Source of the DNA: Hyphomicrobiales bacterium
GTDB taxonomy: Bacteria > Pseudomonadota > Alphaproteobacteria > Rhizobiales > Rhizobiaceae
DNA: 64,000 nucleotides
Assembly (NCBI GenBank): GCA_900473045.1
Contig: UCKS01000015.1
Location: 57,999-121,998 of the forward strand
Direction: 5' to 3'
Made by a program: the position numbers and the translations under genes. Below the pieces are notes generated by a model. It made no database searches. It was given only the letters and a program-made list of their open reading frames with translations, and was not told where the DNA came from. Shown piece by piece: positions 17,748 through 27,232 of the stretch (position 1 is the first letter of the stretch; every line of letters starts with the position of its first letter).

Positions 17748-19438
17748 GGGTTCGACCTCCTAGCTTGTTGAAACCAGTTGAACGCAATGACCCCAAGGAG
17801 CATGGCGGCTCCCGCGGTGGCGGTGATCGACATGGCTGTGAAAACGTCAATGTAGCCCGCAACACGGGCATAGAGCGATATCTGCTGCGAGAGGCCGGAG
17901 ATACCCTCTGCGGAGCGGACAGCCGGGTCTGTTATAACCGCGGAGTAGCGCGAAGCCATCGATCTCACCAGGTACGCGACTTCGGGCGCGGACCTCTCGG
18001 CCTGCGCGGCGAAACTGGCGAGATGGTACTGCTGCGCGTAGTAAAGGTACGTCTGGGTAAACGCGTTGCCCGTGAGCGTGCCGATTGACTGTGTCACGTT
18101 GAAAAGGGCGATGAAGCTCGTCATCCGAACACCCCCGTCCGCAAGCACCCGGCCAAAGCCGAATATGAAGAGAGGACCTATGAACAAGGTACCCGCGACC
18201 CCCATCATCGCCTGACTGACCAGAAGTTGAGGTACCCTTGTAAGAACGCTTGTTGCCGTGTCCATGTAAGTCGCCGCGACGACGAGCAGTAAGGAGCACA
18301 GAACCAGGTGGATCAGCCTGGAAGGCGAGACGAAAAGCACGCTGGCCGTGAGCCCCAGCACCGCGCCAACTAGTATTGCGCCCGTAAGAGGCCGGATGTC
18401 ATCGTTCGTCAGACCGGACTCTCGCAACATCGTCATGACGCCGATCGTCTGTTCCGACTGAACGAACCTGCATATGACGGCGATCAATGCCCAGCGGGCA
18501 AAGGTTCCGGCGGACAGCCATCGCACGTCTATCATCGGCCGTTTACGATGGTATTCGATCCCGATAACCAGCCCGAGACACGGGAGGCAGGCGGCGAAGC
18601 ACCATCCGATCCACGGCATATTGGTCCACCAGAGATAACTGCCGAGCCCCATCGCCGAACCGAAAAGGACGAAACCAAGGGCGTAGAGAAGAAAGCTGAC
18701 AGCATCCAGGCTCTCGAATGTCTTAGAACGCACGCTCGGGGGTAGCCGTACGAGCGAGACGACGGCGAGGGCCGCGAGAGAAAGCCCCAGCTCGAAGAGG
18801 TACAACCCGTTCCAGTTCCCGAACGCGAGAAAATCCTTAGGAACGAGCCATGCGAGCGGAAGAGCCAGCTGGGGTATCCCGATACCGAAACAAACGGCTC
18901 GCAGCCGATGCGTCGCTGGAAGTGCCTGGATCATGTAATATACGCCCAACGTAGACAATGCGGATGCGGAGACACCGCTCGCGGCTCTCACGAGGATGGC
19001 TCCTGCCAGACCGTCAACGAAGAGATGAGAGGTGATCAATGCCGCTTGGAGCGTTAGAAAAATCACACAGAATGGCCGGACGCCGAACTCCTGGCGAAAT
19101 TTGACCAGGATACATCCGGTGATCGCGTTCGTCACCAGGTAGGCGACCGGGAGCCATGCTACGTCGCTGAGGTCAAGGCCCAGCGCTCCTTGCAGATAAG
19201 GAAGATTAGCGGCGACGATGGCATTGCCCAACGCACCCGTCACTCCCACAAGCGCGGACGTCAACCCGTAAACGATCCGGCGGCTCATGGGATGAACTGG
19301 GGTGCCTGGCGCACCCGGAACTGCCGGGCGTTGTCCGTCCGGATAGTCGAACGGTTCATCGTTCTCGTAGAAGTGCTGCCTGGCCGGAATGACTTGGTCA
19401 CCGGGCGTCGTAAATGTAAGTCCGCTGGATTTCCCCAC
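17744..19438 (-). CDS. MFS transporter of the DHA2/EmrB type
   Basis: About 564 residues with some 14 membrane segments, the DHA2 number. LGNAIVAANLPYLQGALGLDLSDVAW is the usual EmrB-like TM1 to TM2 region. The frame is open to 19501 (TTG), but I prefer GTG 19438 because GGAAGG lies 8 bases upstream; an internal ATG at 19288 lacks such a site. A hydrophilic N-terminal extension of about 50 residues, rich in Asp and Pro, precedes TM1 and is unusual for the family. First gene of the MFS-HlyD-flavoprotein operon; likely a tripartite efflux pump. Substrate unknown. Confidence 0.88.
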   Translation of the reverse strand: MGKSSGLTFTTPGDQVIPARQHFYENDEPFDYPDGQRPAVPGAPGTPVHPMSRRIVYGLTSALVGVTGALGNAIVAANLPYLQGALGLDLSDVAWLPVAYLVTNAITGCILVKFRQEFGVRPFCVIFLTLQAALITSHLFVDGLAGAILVRAASGVSASALSTLGVYYMIQALPATHRLRAVCFGIGIPQLALPLAWLVPKDFLAFGNWNGLYLFELGLSLAALAVVSLVRLPPSVRSKTFESLDAVSFLLYALGFVLFGSAMGLGSYLWWTNMPWIGWCFAACLPCLGLVIGIEYHRKRPMIDVRWLSAGTFARWALIAVICRFVQSEQTIGVMTMLRESGLTNDDIRPLTGAILVGAVLGLTASVLFVSPSRLIHLVLCSLLLVVAATYMDTATSVLTRVPQLLVSQAMMGVAGTLFIGPLFIFGFGRVLADGGVRMTSFIALFNVTQSIGTLTGNAFTQTYLYYAQQYHLASFAAQAERSAPEVAYLVRSMASRYSAVITDPAVRSAEGISGLSQQISLYARVAGYIDVFTAMSITATAGAAMLLGVIAFNWFQQARRSNP

Positions 19439-19682
19439 GACAACAGCCTTCCGAATGTAGTGGTGTCCGGACACACATTCGGCCGTACCAACCACCGACA
19501 ATTAGCAGCAGCTGTAAATCAATTATTGGATGATCCGGTCCTTGGGGGCCTGCATCAACCGGGACCTGTTGAGGTGGCTAACCGCACGTTCAAACGATTG
19601 TGCCCGAATCTACAATTATTTCCGGGGTCGACTTTGTAGCTTCGACTCTTGCCAAGAGCCGGCACGAACAACGGAGCGACTT

Positions 19683-20651
19683 GTGACCTACGACCTTTCC
19701 CGCCGCCAGACACTCATTGCAGGGGCAGCTGTCTCTTTTTCGATGTTCGTTCCTGTTGTCGAAGCGGCCGATAGAACGAAAATAGCTGATACCAAAGGAG
19801 AATTCGAAATGACCGAAGCTTTCGTGAAGACCAAGGACGGCGTCCAACTCTATTACAAGGACTGGGGTCCTAAAGATGCCCAGCCGATCGTTTTCCATCA
19901 TGGTTGGCCGTTGTCTTCGGACGACTGGGACGCTCAAATGCTGTTCTTCGTCCAGCACGGCTACCGTGTGGTGGCCCATGACCGCCGCGGCCACGGCCGT
20001 TCGTCGCAGGTGGCCGATGGTCATACGATCGAACAGTATGCCGCCGACGCGGCTGCTGTGTACGAGCATCTAAACCTCAAGAATGCCGTACACATCGGAC
20101 ACTCGACGGGAGGTGGCGAAGTTGCCCGCTATGTCGCGAAGTTCGGCGAGCCGCAGAAGCGGGTGGCAAAGGCGGTACTGGTGAGCGCAATTCCCCCAAT
20201 AATGGTTAAGACGGAGTCGAACCCAGGCGGGCTCCCGATCGACGTCTTCGACGGTCTCCGCAACGGTCTCGCCGCCAACCGGGCGCAGTTCTATCTCGAC
20301 CTTGCCTCCGGCCCGTTCTACGGTTTCAACCGCGAAGGTGCCAAGGTATATCCCGGTGTCATTCAGAATTGGTGGCGGCAGGGCATGATCGGCGGCGCAA
20401 AGGCCCACTACGACGGCATCAAGGCTTTTTCCGAAACCGACCAGACCGAAGACCTCAAGAAGATCACCGTGCCGACCCTCGTCATGCACGGTGACGACGA
20501 TCAGATCGTCCCGATCGACGACGCGGCGCGGCTCTCAGTAAAGCTGCTCAAGAACGGTACCCTAAAGGTTTATCCGGGTTACCCACACGGAATGCTTACC
20601 ACGCACGCAGACGTCATCAACCCCGATCTCCTTGCCTTTGTGAAAAGCTGA
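19683..20651 (+). CDS. Alpha/beta hydrolase, non-heme haloperoxidase-like, with Tat signal
   Basis: 322 residues from GTG 19683, preceded by GGAG at 6 bases. The N-terminus [22 protein letters not shown] is a twin-arginine signal, cut probably after VEA, giving a periplasmic enzyme. The mature part is the chloroperoxidase-type fold: [11 protein letters not shown], catalytic Ser in GHSTGGG, Asp in HGDDDQIVP, His in YPGYPHGM. A second excellent start (ATG 19809, AAAGGAG 9 bases upstream) would give a 280-residue cytosolic form without the signal. These enzymes are serine hydrolases (esterase/lactonase/perhydrolase). The upstream efflux operon is divergent. Confidence 0.87.
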   Translation: MTYDLSRRQTLIAGAAVSFSMFVPVVEAADRTKIADTKGEFEMTEAFVKTKDGVQLYYKDWGPKDAQPIVFHHGWPLSSDDWDAQMLFFVQHGYRVVAHDRRGHGRSSQVADGHTIEQYAADAAAVYEHLNLKNAVHIGHSTGGGEVARYVAKFGEPQKRVAKAVLVSAIPPIMVKTESNPGGLPIDVFDGLRNGLAANRAQFYLDLASGPFYGFNREGAKVYPGVIQNWWRQGMIGGAKAHYDGIKAFSETDQTEDLKKITVPTLVMHGDDDQIVPIDDAARLSVKLLKNGTLKVYPGYPHGMLTTHADVINPDLLAFVKS

Positions 20652-20754
20652 GCTCTCTCCCGCTGATCTCGCGGTCGCGTCGGCATTGCCGATGCGGCCG
20701 TTCCAATTTTCGTCCACGCGGTAGCCTAACGCGAATTGAGAGAGTGATGCTTCG

Positions 20755-21070
20755 CGCGCGCTATTTCCATGATGCATGCAAACCGCCGTCTCCACGTTTC
20801 CCGACACGGCAATAGAACGGTGCTGCAGGATGCACGGGCTTGGGCCCGGCATCCGTTCGCTCACCACTCAACCGCGCTTTTGAACGTCGGATCCCAGCGC
20901 CCGTCTAGGAGGCGCGTATTCGGCCGATATGATTGAGGAGCAGTAGGTGCAGAAGACGATATCGAAATTGTCCGCCTCACGCTGACGGCCGCGAGATTTT
21001 CCATTTGTCTTGCGCTCATAATGGAAAAACACGAGCGGTCAGAACGGTGCTTGCCGTTCCCGCTTGATTT
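20755..21070 (-). pseudogene. Decayed, internally deleted copy of the MBL hydrolase gene
   Basis: On the minus strand, residues such as MENLAAVSVR and NTRLLDGRWDPTFK match MENLAVAGVD and NTRLLDGRWVPTFK of the intact MBL protein at 22456-23331. The DNA of 20755-20860 also resembles the last hundred bases of that gene (shared runs such as acacggcaa/acacggcag and atgcacgggc), while 20865-21070 resembles its first half. The middle (about 350 bases in the intact gene, including the GHTLGH region) is missing, and HxHxDH is destroyed by frameshift. No start or continuous frame exists, so this is a remnant. Confidence 0.75.
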
Positions 21071-21181
21071 AGCCAACTTTGTATCCAGCCCATCAAGCGG
21101 CTTTCATTGGGAGGTTAACGCCTGCCACTATCCAATGGATCGGCGCAATTTGCCCCTCTCAATCCGGTCGAGAAATGCCAA

Positions 21182-22018
21182 CTAGACGCCCTCGATGTCT
21201 ACGGATGTGGTTACAGCCCTCCACTCATCGGCTGCTCTCCTTCGCTCCCCTTCCGCTGTCTCATAAACGCGCAAGGCATCACTGCCCAGGAGCAGGTGGG
21301 GTGGAAGATTTTGACGAGACGCGAGGTCCACGATTACATCCGCAACCTTCCGGGGATCGCCGACCTCGGTGCCGGAGTAGTCCTTCAGTCGGGTGAGCAT
21401 TGCGCCAACGGAAGGTTGATACTCTTCGAATAGCTCGATTTGCTGCCCGCTTGCAACGGCACTCCAATCCGTGCGCATGCCACCCGGCTCTATGGCGATC
21501 GCGTTGACGCCGAATGCTGCCGTCTCCTTGGCGAGGACCTCGGTAAATCCACCAACTGCCCATTTTGCGGCCTGATAGGCGCTGAGCCCGGGTGCGCTTG
21601 TGCGTCCTCCGACGGAGGAGATGTTGATTATATGCCCCTGGCGTCGCTTACGCATGTGCGGCAATGCCGCCCGGACGAGATTCACGACGCCGTAGAAATT
21701 TGTGTCCATCTGCGCCCGAAACGATGCGTCGTCGGTCTGCTCAAACGGGACGATATGGCCGTATCCGGCATTGTTCACAAGCACGTCCAATCGTCCATAC
21801 GTTTCGATGACCAGGTCGACAGCAGCCTGCGAAGCGTGAGCGTCGGTGACATCTAGCTCAAAAGTTCGAACTTGCTGAGCATATTGAGCCACAAGGCCCT
21901 CTAGCCGCTCCGGCTTACGGGCGGTAGCCAGCACCTTGTTTCCAGCTTTTAGAGCGGCCTCAAGAACCGAGCGTCCGAGGCCGCTGCTACTTCCGGTAAT
22001 CAGCCATATTTTGCACAT
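21182..22018 (-). CDS. SDR family oxidoreductase (classical)
   Basis: 278 residues, the usual classical SDR length. TGSSSGLG at residues 8-15 is the cofactor site, NNAG at 82-85, catalytic Ser in NISSVGG (134/135), and Tyr148/Lys152 in YQAAK. AAGGA lies 11 bases before the ATG. It is bracketed by two gene remnants: a decayed MBL copy downstream and the tail of a decayed alpha/beta hydrolase upstream, so its surroundings have been rearranged while it stayed intact. Substrate unknown. Confidence 0.9.
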   Translation of the reverse strand: MCKIWLITGSSSGLGRSVLEAALKAGNKVLATARKPERLEGLVAQYAQQVRTFELDVTDAHASQAAVDLVIETYGRLDVLVNNAGYGHIVPFEQTDDASFRAQMDTNFYGVVNLVRAALPHMRKRRQGHIINISSVGGRTSAPGLSAYQAAKWAVGGFTEVLAKETAAFGVNAIAIEPGGMRTDWSAVASGQQIELFEEYQPSVGAMLTRLKDYSGTEVGDPRKVADVIVDLASRQNLPPHLLLGSDALRVYETAEGERRRAADEWRAVTTSVDIEGV

Positions 22019-22082
22019 CGCGTATCATTCCTTTTCGTGCTGGTTCACCTGCGGCGGATTGTTGAGATGGGGGTGAGGCTAG

Positions 22083-22195
22083 AGATATTCGGAACAAAGA
22101 CGTGATCGTCTCAGCGCAGAAACTGGATCCTGATGCTGCGGTCCGTGCCCGGCCTGTGGAATCGCGACCACGTGAAGGACTTCCATGCGTGAATT
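22083..22195 (-). pseudogene. Remnant of the 3-prime end of an alpha/beta hydrolase gene
   Basis: DNA here resembles the last ~115 bases of the intact hydrolase gene at 35609-36463: gatcgtctc-gcgcagaa and ggtccgtgcccggcctg match gatcgtctccgcgcagaa and gggcccgtgccccgcctga in order. Translated in two minus frames it gives WKSFTWSRF then SSFCAETITSLF against WKSLHLVTI and PVFCAETIASF. Frameshifts separate the pieces and nothing remains of the catalytic core. Confidence 0.65.
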
Positions 22196-22269
22196 GTCGA
22201 TCCGCTTTCTGAAATTTTGGCTCTCCTGGAGACATGGAGAGTAAGTATGGTTTCCCCGCGGGCTTCTTG

Positions 22270-22310
22270 TAAAATAACGCCGCCTCCGAACGGATGGCTG
22301 GAGGCGGCGT
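22270..22310 (-). terminator. Rho-independent terminator of the MBL gene
   Basis: An 11-base perfect stem, ACGCCGCCTCC (22277-22287) with GGAGGCGGCGT (22300-22310), and a 12-base loop. Read on the minus strand it is followed by TTATTTT, the U-rich tract. It lies 145 bases after the stop of the minus-strand MBL gene and is positioned to end that transcript. Confidence 0.75.
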
Positions 22311-22455
22311 AGATCAAAGCTATTAGATGAAGAGCTGCAAGGTATGTAAGGATACGAACGCAGGAACCGTTTCTGGCGGCATCACCTGACTTAGTTGAGT
22401 CCGCTAAGGATTTTCAACCGCGTCACGCATTCATCTCTGGATGAAACGCAGCTAC

Positions 22456-23331
22456 CTAAGGGTCGCCGTATTCCATTTCGCAGACAAAACCGTCGTCTTC
22501 CGGCTTACCCACACGGCAGCAAAACGGCTTTGCAAAATGCACGGGCATTAGCCATGTGCCTGTTTCGCTAAGCTCTTCAAGAAGCTTCACACGGGTGGGA
22601 ACGGCCAATTGCGGTTCTTCACACGCGCCGGAATTCCAAGCCGGAAAATGCACCTGTATGGGATGGTGAACTATGTCCCCTGAAAAGACGGCCTTGCCGC
22701 CTCCCGACGTCAGCGTCAGATGGCAATGGCCAAGGGTGTGTCCGGGGCTGGCCTCAATACGCAGCTCGTCGCAGACCTGATGTGGCGTATCGATCAACAG
22801 CCACTGATCGCTGTCGATAATCGGCTGGATGGTATCGACAACCATGTTTTGGTTGTCGGGGAAGTGCTTCTTTGTCTTGAGCAGGTGTTCAAACTCAACT
22901 CGAGACGCGATGTATTTCGCGTTTTTGAACGTCGGAACCCATCGACCATCCAAAAGCCGCGTATTCCAACCGACATGATCGATATGAAGGTGCGTGCAGA
23001 ATACGATGTCAATATCGTCGGGGTCCACCCCGGCCACCGCGAGGTTCTCCATGTATCTTGAGCTCATCATGGAAAAGAAGGGGCTGTCGGGCCGATCCTT
23101 GTGATTTCCGCTACAGGTGTCGACCAGAACCGTCAGGTTCGGAAGCTTGATCACCCAACTATGTATCGATCCCACGAGACGGCCATCATCGGGAGAATAA
23201 TGCGAAGGGACCATCCACTGGAGGTGTTTCGATATTAGACCCTCGTCCCAATCCGGCAGAAATGCCTGAGGCGGGAATCCAAGGCCGTGATATTCCTCGA
23301 TCCGCAATACCTCGGCGTTCCCGATCATCAT
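22456..23331 (-). CDS. MBL-fold metallohydrolase, lactonase-like (BlcC/AttM-related)
   Basis: 291 residues. Metal ligands: HLHIDH at 114-119, His198 in SPGHTLGH, Asp219 in FSGDIVHH and His265 in MPVHFAKP, the full set for a dinuclear zinc site. Size and motif layout fit the N-acyl-homoserine lactonase / gamma-butyrolactonase branch, but the protein also keeps close similarity to broad MBL hydrolases, so quorum quenching is only a possibility. It is divergent from the large winged-helix/ATPase regulator 175 bases away. A decayed second copy lies at 20755-21070. Confidence 0.85.
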   Translation of the reverse strand: MMIGNAEVLRIEEYHGLGFPPQAFLPDWDEGLISKHLQWMVPSHYSPDDGRLVGSIHSWVIKLPNLTVLVDTCSGNHKDRPDSPFFSMMSSRYMENLAVAGVDPDDIDIVFCTHLHIDHVGWNTRLLDGRWVPTFKNAKYIASRVEFEHLLKTKKHFPDNQNMVVDTIQPIIDSDQWLLIDTPHQVCDELRIEASPGHTLGHCHLTLTSGGGKAVFSGDIVHHPIQVHFPAWNSGACEEPQLAVPTRVKLLEELSETGTWLMPVHFAKPFCCRVGKPEDDGFVCEMEYGDP

Positions 23332-23387
23332 CGAATTTCATCTCCTTGAGAGCCCTATCTATTACGCGGTGTAAACCTCGTTCAACC

Positions 23388-23405
23388 TACCTCTAAGGCT
23401 AGGTA
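23388..23405. promoter_or_regulatory. Short palindrome in the MBL/regulator divergent promoter
   Basis: TACCT (23388-23392) and AGGTA (23401-23405) are reverse complements around an 8-base centre, 57 bases before the MBL start and 102 before the regulator start. It is a candidate operator, but the arms are only five bases, so chance is not excluded. Confidence 0.3.
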
Positions 23406-23506
23406 TGGAGAGCTTGCCAGACCGCGTATTATCAGCTGCCGCCCATTTGTTTTCGACTTGGCTTCCGTGGATTAGCTGCGGTCTTTCCAGTCCAAGGGAC
23501 CATCTG

Positions 23507-26266
23507 ATGTCCGTACTTAGATTTCTCGACTTTGAGCTAGACGTGTTCCGTAGGCAGCTGACCTTTGCCGGGACCCCTGTGAAGATCGGTTCGCGTTCTT
23601 TGGAAATTCTCATCGTACTCGCGTCACGCCCCGGAGAAGTCGTATCGAGAGAAGAAATCCTTGATGCGGTCTGGCCGAACAACGTCACCGCGGAGAACTC
23701 TCTGCGGGTCAACATCGTGTCGCTTAGGAAGGCATTGTCCATCGGTGCTCCGGACAGTCTCGTGCAGAGCGTCGCGGGCCGAGGCTACATCCTCTCGGCA
23801 GCAGCGCGAAAGGACGAGCCTGAACCGCCACCGATACAGTCGGTTGAGAAATCCAGGGGCAATCTGCCCGAACTCCATACAAGCATCATCGGCCGAGAGG
23901 ATTTCATCCGGAGGTGCCTGGATTCAAAGCAAGCCCGAGTTCTGAGCGTTGTCGGGCCGGGAGGGATTGGTAAGACGACCGTCGCGGTCGAATTCGCCAA
24001 TAAGGTTCGAAGCGAATACGAGGCCGCCTATTTTGTGGATCTGGCTGCTCTCAAGACCGCGGCAAGTATCGGGCCTACGCTTGCGTCATTGCTTGGTTTG
24101 TCCGTTTACGGGAACGACCCTCTTCCAGGCATCATCGCCGCCATCGGACATAACAAGTACTTATTCGTTTTTGACAATTGCGAACACGTGATCGACCAAA
24201 CGGCCGATCTCATCGAAAACATCAGTCGGGCGTGCCCGGCTGTCTTCATCGTCACTACCAGCAGAGAACCTCTCGGCATCCCGTCCGAAATGATTAGGCG
24301 ATTAGGTCCACTCGAGACACCTGGAGACGGAGCATCGCCGTCGGATACGTTGAGCTACTCCGCCGTCACACTGTTCATGGAAAGGCTTGAGCATTCGATC
24401 GAAATGGGCTCTGCGGTCCGTGACGAGGACTTGAGCCGGGTCGCGGCGATCGTCCGTAGACTGGATGGCATTCCACTGGCAATAGAGTTCGCCGCCGCGC
24501 GGGTTATCGACCTCGGCCTCGAACGATTGCTGACCTCGCTCAGTCAACCACTGACGGTTTTGAGAAGGGGACGGCGTACAGCCCCTCCCCGTCAGCAGAC
24601 GCTCCAGGCGACTCTGGACTGGAGCTACGGTTTCCTCACGCCGAACGAGCAAGTCGTCCTGCAGGCTCTCTCCGTTTTCGCTCAGTCGTTCACGCGAGAT
24701 GGAGCGTCTACAATTTGCGGTTCGTTGCTCGGTAAGGACGATCTCGAAGACGCTATATGGGGCCTGCAATTGAAGTCGCTTTTGGCGAGGTCGGAATCGG
24801 GGGCGGCTCTTCGCCTCCTGGAGACCACGCGCGAATACGCCACCATCAAACTTGTTGCGGGCGGCCGACACCTGGAAGTCCGCGCTGCGCACGCGCACTT
24901 CGTTCGGGAGCGCTTGCGTGATGCGGAACTTCACTGGGACAAGCTGGATACCTTCCACTGGATGAGTGGCTATGGAAAACTGATTCACGACCTTCGTTCG
25001 GCGCTGGCTTTCTGTGAGGAAACTGCGAACACCCGTTTGATGCTGGAACTGGTGGCAGGTTCGGGTGTGCTCTGGACCCAGCTCGGTTTGATGAACGAGC
25101 AATTTCGCTACATCGAGAAGGCCATCAACATCCTCGATAGTTCACAAACGAATGACGCGGCGATCGAGACGCAACTTCGATCGGCATATGGTGCGATTGC
25201 GTACAATGTTCACAGTGGCGCGGGAGACAACGAGGGACTGCGTCAATTCGAGCTGGCGGCTCGATCCGCCCGAGACCTCGACGACAGCACGATGATTTTA
25301 CGCGCCCGAAGCGGGGTCTGCGCCATCCTGACGACGCAAGGGCTCTATACCGAGGCAAATGACGTCGCGGCAGCCCTCCGACTTGAGGTCGGGCCGGATG
25401 CGGATTCGGCTGTCACGCGAATTTTCGCGCATAACAGCCATTACCTCGGCAGGCATGACGACGCGTTTCGTTTCGCTCGTCAGTCGTTGGAAGCAAATGG
25501 CGTGAACATACGTGGCACCCTGACGAGCGGTGCCAATTTCGGACAGAAAACGCTATCGCTGATGATCTTGGCGAAAACCGCTTATCTTCGCGGAGAAATC
25601 AAAAACAGCCTCGAACTGCTCGAAGAACTGACCTCGGGCGCGATCAAGGTGGACCATGCTATCTCGGTGTGCCTTGCCCTCTCCGTGGGTGCATGCCCGA
25701 TATACTTCGGTTTAGGCGACTACGAGCGTGGGCGGTATTTTCTGGAAATTCTCCGCGACATCTCTACCCGTAACTCGCTCGACAGATGGCGGGAGTGGGC
25801 CGATGGTTTCGACTACGCCCTTGGAAGACCTAAAGCCGCAAGCTCCGATGTTATCGCCAGCCTTATGACTGGCGGCAACGGACCACGGCTCGAGAACACG
25901 ATCATGATCGGAGGAAAACAAATAGAAATCAGCCTTCTCGATCTAGCACTCAAAGGTCAGGCAGGGTGGTGCGAGCCGGAGGTACTGCGGTTGAAAGGCG
26001 AAGGTTTGCTGGATCGCGGAGACGCGGAAGGTCGGGGACTAGTGCTCAGGGGTTTCGATCTTGCCGCCGAACAATCGGCAACAACCTGGCAGCTTCGGTG
26101 CGCAAACGGCCTCGCAAACTATTCCACATCGGGAACCGCAGATAGCGATCTTTCCCGGATCGAACGGGTTCTGCGGCTTTTTCCAGATGACGCCCCGGCA
26201 AATGACCTGGCTATCGCTGAAGCGAGATTGAAGGGTGTCAGATCGCAAACTCCGGTCGAGGCTTGA
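23507..26266 (+). CDS. Winged-helix/NB-ARC-like ATPase transcriptional regulator
   Basis: 919 residues from ATG 23507, preceded by AAGGGA at 8 bases (the frame is open to 23405). Residues 1-98 are an OmpR/PhoB-type winged helix (SRSLEILIVLASRPGEVVSREEILDAVWP ... RGYIL is the usual pattern, here split across the domain). A STAND-like NTPase follows with GPGGIGKTT at 150-158, FVFDNCEHV as Walker B and TTSREPLG as sensor; FAAARVIDLG and TLDWSYGFL are typical of this regulator family. The C-terminal half is helical repeats, probably the ligand sensor. It is divergent from the MBL gene and likely controls it or the hydrolase behind it. A second member ends at 414. Confidence 0.88.
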   Translation: MSVLRFLDFELDVFRRQLTFAGTPVKIGSRSLEILIVLASRPGEVVSREEILDAVWPNNVTAENSLRVNIVSLRKALSIGAPDSLVQSVAGRGYILSAAARKDEPEPPPIQSVEKSRGNLPELHTSIIGREDFIRRCLDSKQARVLSVVGPGGIGKTTVAVEFANKVRSEYEAAYFVDLAALKTAASIGPTLASLLGLSVYGNDPLPGIIAAIGHNKYLFVFDNCEHVIDQTADLIENISRACPAVFIVTTSREPLGIPSEMIRRLGPLETPGDGASPSDTLSYSAVTLFMERLEHSIEMGSAVRDEDLSRVAAIVRRLDGIPLAIEFAAARVIDLGLERLLTSLSQPLTVLRRGRRTAPPRQQTLQATLDWSYGFLTPNEQVVLQALSVFAQSFTRDGASTICGSLLGKDDLEDAIWGLQLKSLLARSESGAALRLLETTREYATIKLVAGGRHLEVRAAHAHFVRERLRDAELHWDKLDTFHWMSGYGKLIHDLRSALAFCEETANTRLMLELVAGSGVLWTQLGLMNEQFRYIEKAINILDSSQTNDAAIETQLRSAYGAIAYNVHSGAGDNEGLRQFELAARSARDLDDSTMILRARSGVCAILTTQGLYTEANDVAAALRLEVGPDADSAVTRIFAHNSHYLGRHDDAFRFARQSLEANGVNIRGTLTSGANFGQKTLSLMILAKTAYLRGEIKNSLELLEELTSGAIKVDHAISVCLALSVGACPIYFGLGDYERGRYFLEILRDISTRNSLDRWREWADGFDYALGRPKAASSDVIASLMTGGNGPRLENTIMIGGKQIEISLLDLALKGQAGWCEPEVLRLKGEGLLDRGDAEGRGLVLRGFDLAAEQSATTWQLRCANGLANYSTSGTADSDLSRIERVLRLFPDDAPANDLAIAEARLKGVRSQTPVEA

Positions 26267-26402
26267 TCGACGGGCATTCGTCTACGCGAAGCCGCGTTCG
26301 AAAGGCGAAGAAGTCTGGTCTTACCTTTTTTCGCAAATATACAATATCGAGCGCCGACGAACATGTTTCCTGCAGATGTCGAAAATCATTTAAGGAAATA
26401 CC

Positions 26403-27179
26403 ATGTTGAAATCGGTGTTCGGATTTGCCTTGCTTGCAACCACGTTCACAGCTGCACCAAGCCAGGCGGCTGAAACGAAGCCTACCGTCGTCCTGGTACA
26501 CGGCGCTTTTGCCGATGCTTCCAGCTGGACTGGCGTGATCGGCAAGCTCGAGAAGGACGGCTACAAGGTCGTCGCGGTTGCCAATCCCCTCCGCAGTGTG
26601 AAGGGCGACAGCTCTTACCTCAAGCGGATCATTTCCGGTCTGGGTACGCCCGTCGTGCTCGTCGGGCACTCCTACGGCGGAGCCGTCATTTCGGAAGCTG
26701 CCACTAGCGACAGCAATATCAAGGCACTCGTTTATGTCTCGGCTTTCGCGCCTGATGTCGGCGAGTCCTCCCTGTCGCTCAGCGGGAAGTTCCCGGGCAG
26801 CACTCTCTCGCCCACGCTCGACAAGCCTGTCGAACTGGAAAACGGCGCTAAGGACCTCTACATCCAGCAGGCCAAATTTCACAAACAGTTCGCAGCCGAC
26901 GTCCCGGAAAAGGCTGCGGCTGCCATGGCCGCTTCGCAACGTCCGGTGACAGACGTTGCGCTCGGAGAGGCTGCGACAAACGCGGGTTGGAAGGCTATCC
27001 CGTCTTGGTCGATTTACGGCTCGGCCGACAAAAACATTCCCCCGGAGGTAATGAAGTGGATGGCAAGCCGGGCCAACTCGAAGGAGACAGTCGTCGTCAA
27101 AGGCGCTTCTCACGTCGTGATGGTCTCCCATCCGGATCGGGTGGCCAAAGTAATTGAAGACGCCGCCACCGCTCAGTAA
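26403..27179 (+). CDS. Exported alpha/beta hydrolase
   Basis: 258 residues with a Sec signal peptide (hydrophobic LKSVFGFALLATTFTAAPS, cleavage likely at SQA-AE). The mature protein starts TKPTVVLVHGAFADASSW, the HG oxyanion motif; the nucleophile is Ser in VGHSYGGAV, and KGASHVVMVSHP holds the catalytic His, with Asp in YGSADKNIP. This subgroup (salicylate esterase/EstC-like) is often annotated only as hydrolase. AAGGAAA lies directly upstream. Follows the regulator on the same strand by 136 bases. Confidence 0.88.
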   Translation: MLKSVFGFALLATTFTAAPSQAAETKPTVVLVHGAFADASSWTGVIGKLEKDGYKVVAVANPLRSVKGDSSYLKRIISGLGTPVVLVGHSYGGAVISEAATSDSNIKALVYVSAFAPDVGESSLSLSGKFPGSTLSPTLDKPVELENGAKDLYIQQAKFHKQFAADVPEKAAAAMAASQRPVTDVALGEAATNAGWKAIPSWSIYGSADKNIPPEVMKWMASRANSKETVVVKGASHVVMVSHPDRVAKVIEDAATAQ

Positions 27180-27190
27180 CGCCAAGGCGC

Positions 27191-27232
27191 GCCGGGTCTG
27201 AAGTTCCCCTGCAAAAGGCTGAATGACCCGGC
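27191..27232. repeat. Inverted repeat after the hydrolase gene
   Basis: GCCGGGTC (27191-27198) and GACCCGGC (27225-27232), perfect 8-base arms with a 26-base loop. It lies between convergent genes and could reduce read-through, but no U-tract follows on either strand. Confidence 0.35.

Noticed and set aside
22456..23331. Firm call as quorum-quenching lactonase
   Set aside because: The metal site fits, but many MBL hydrolases share it; no lactonase-specific residue could be verified by eye.
24302..25102. Minus-strand frame of 266 residues
   Set aside because: Antisense to the NTPase regulator and without natural composition.
26238..27185. Minus-strand frame of 315 residues
   Set aside because: Antisense to the exported hydrolase, which has signal peptide, triad and ribosome-binding site.
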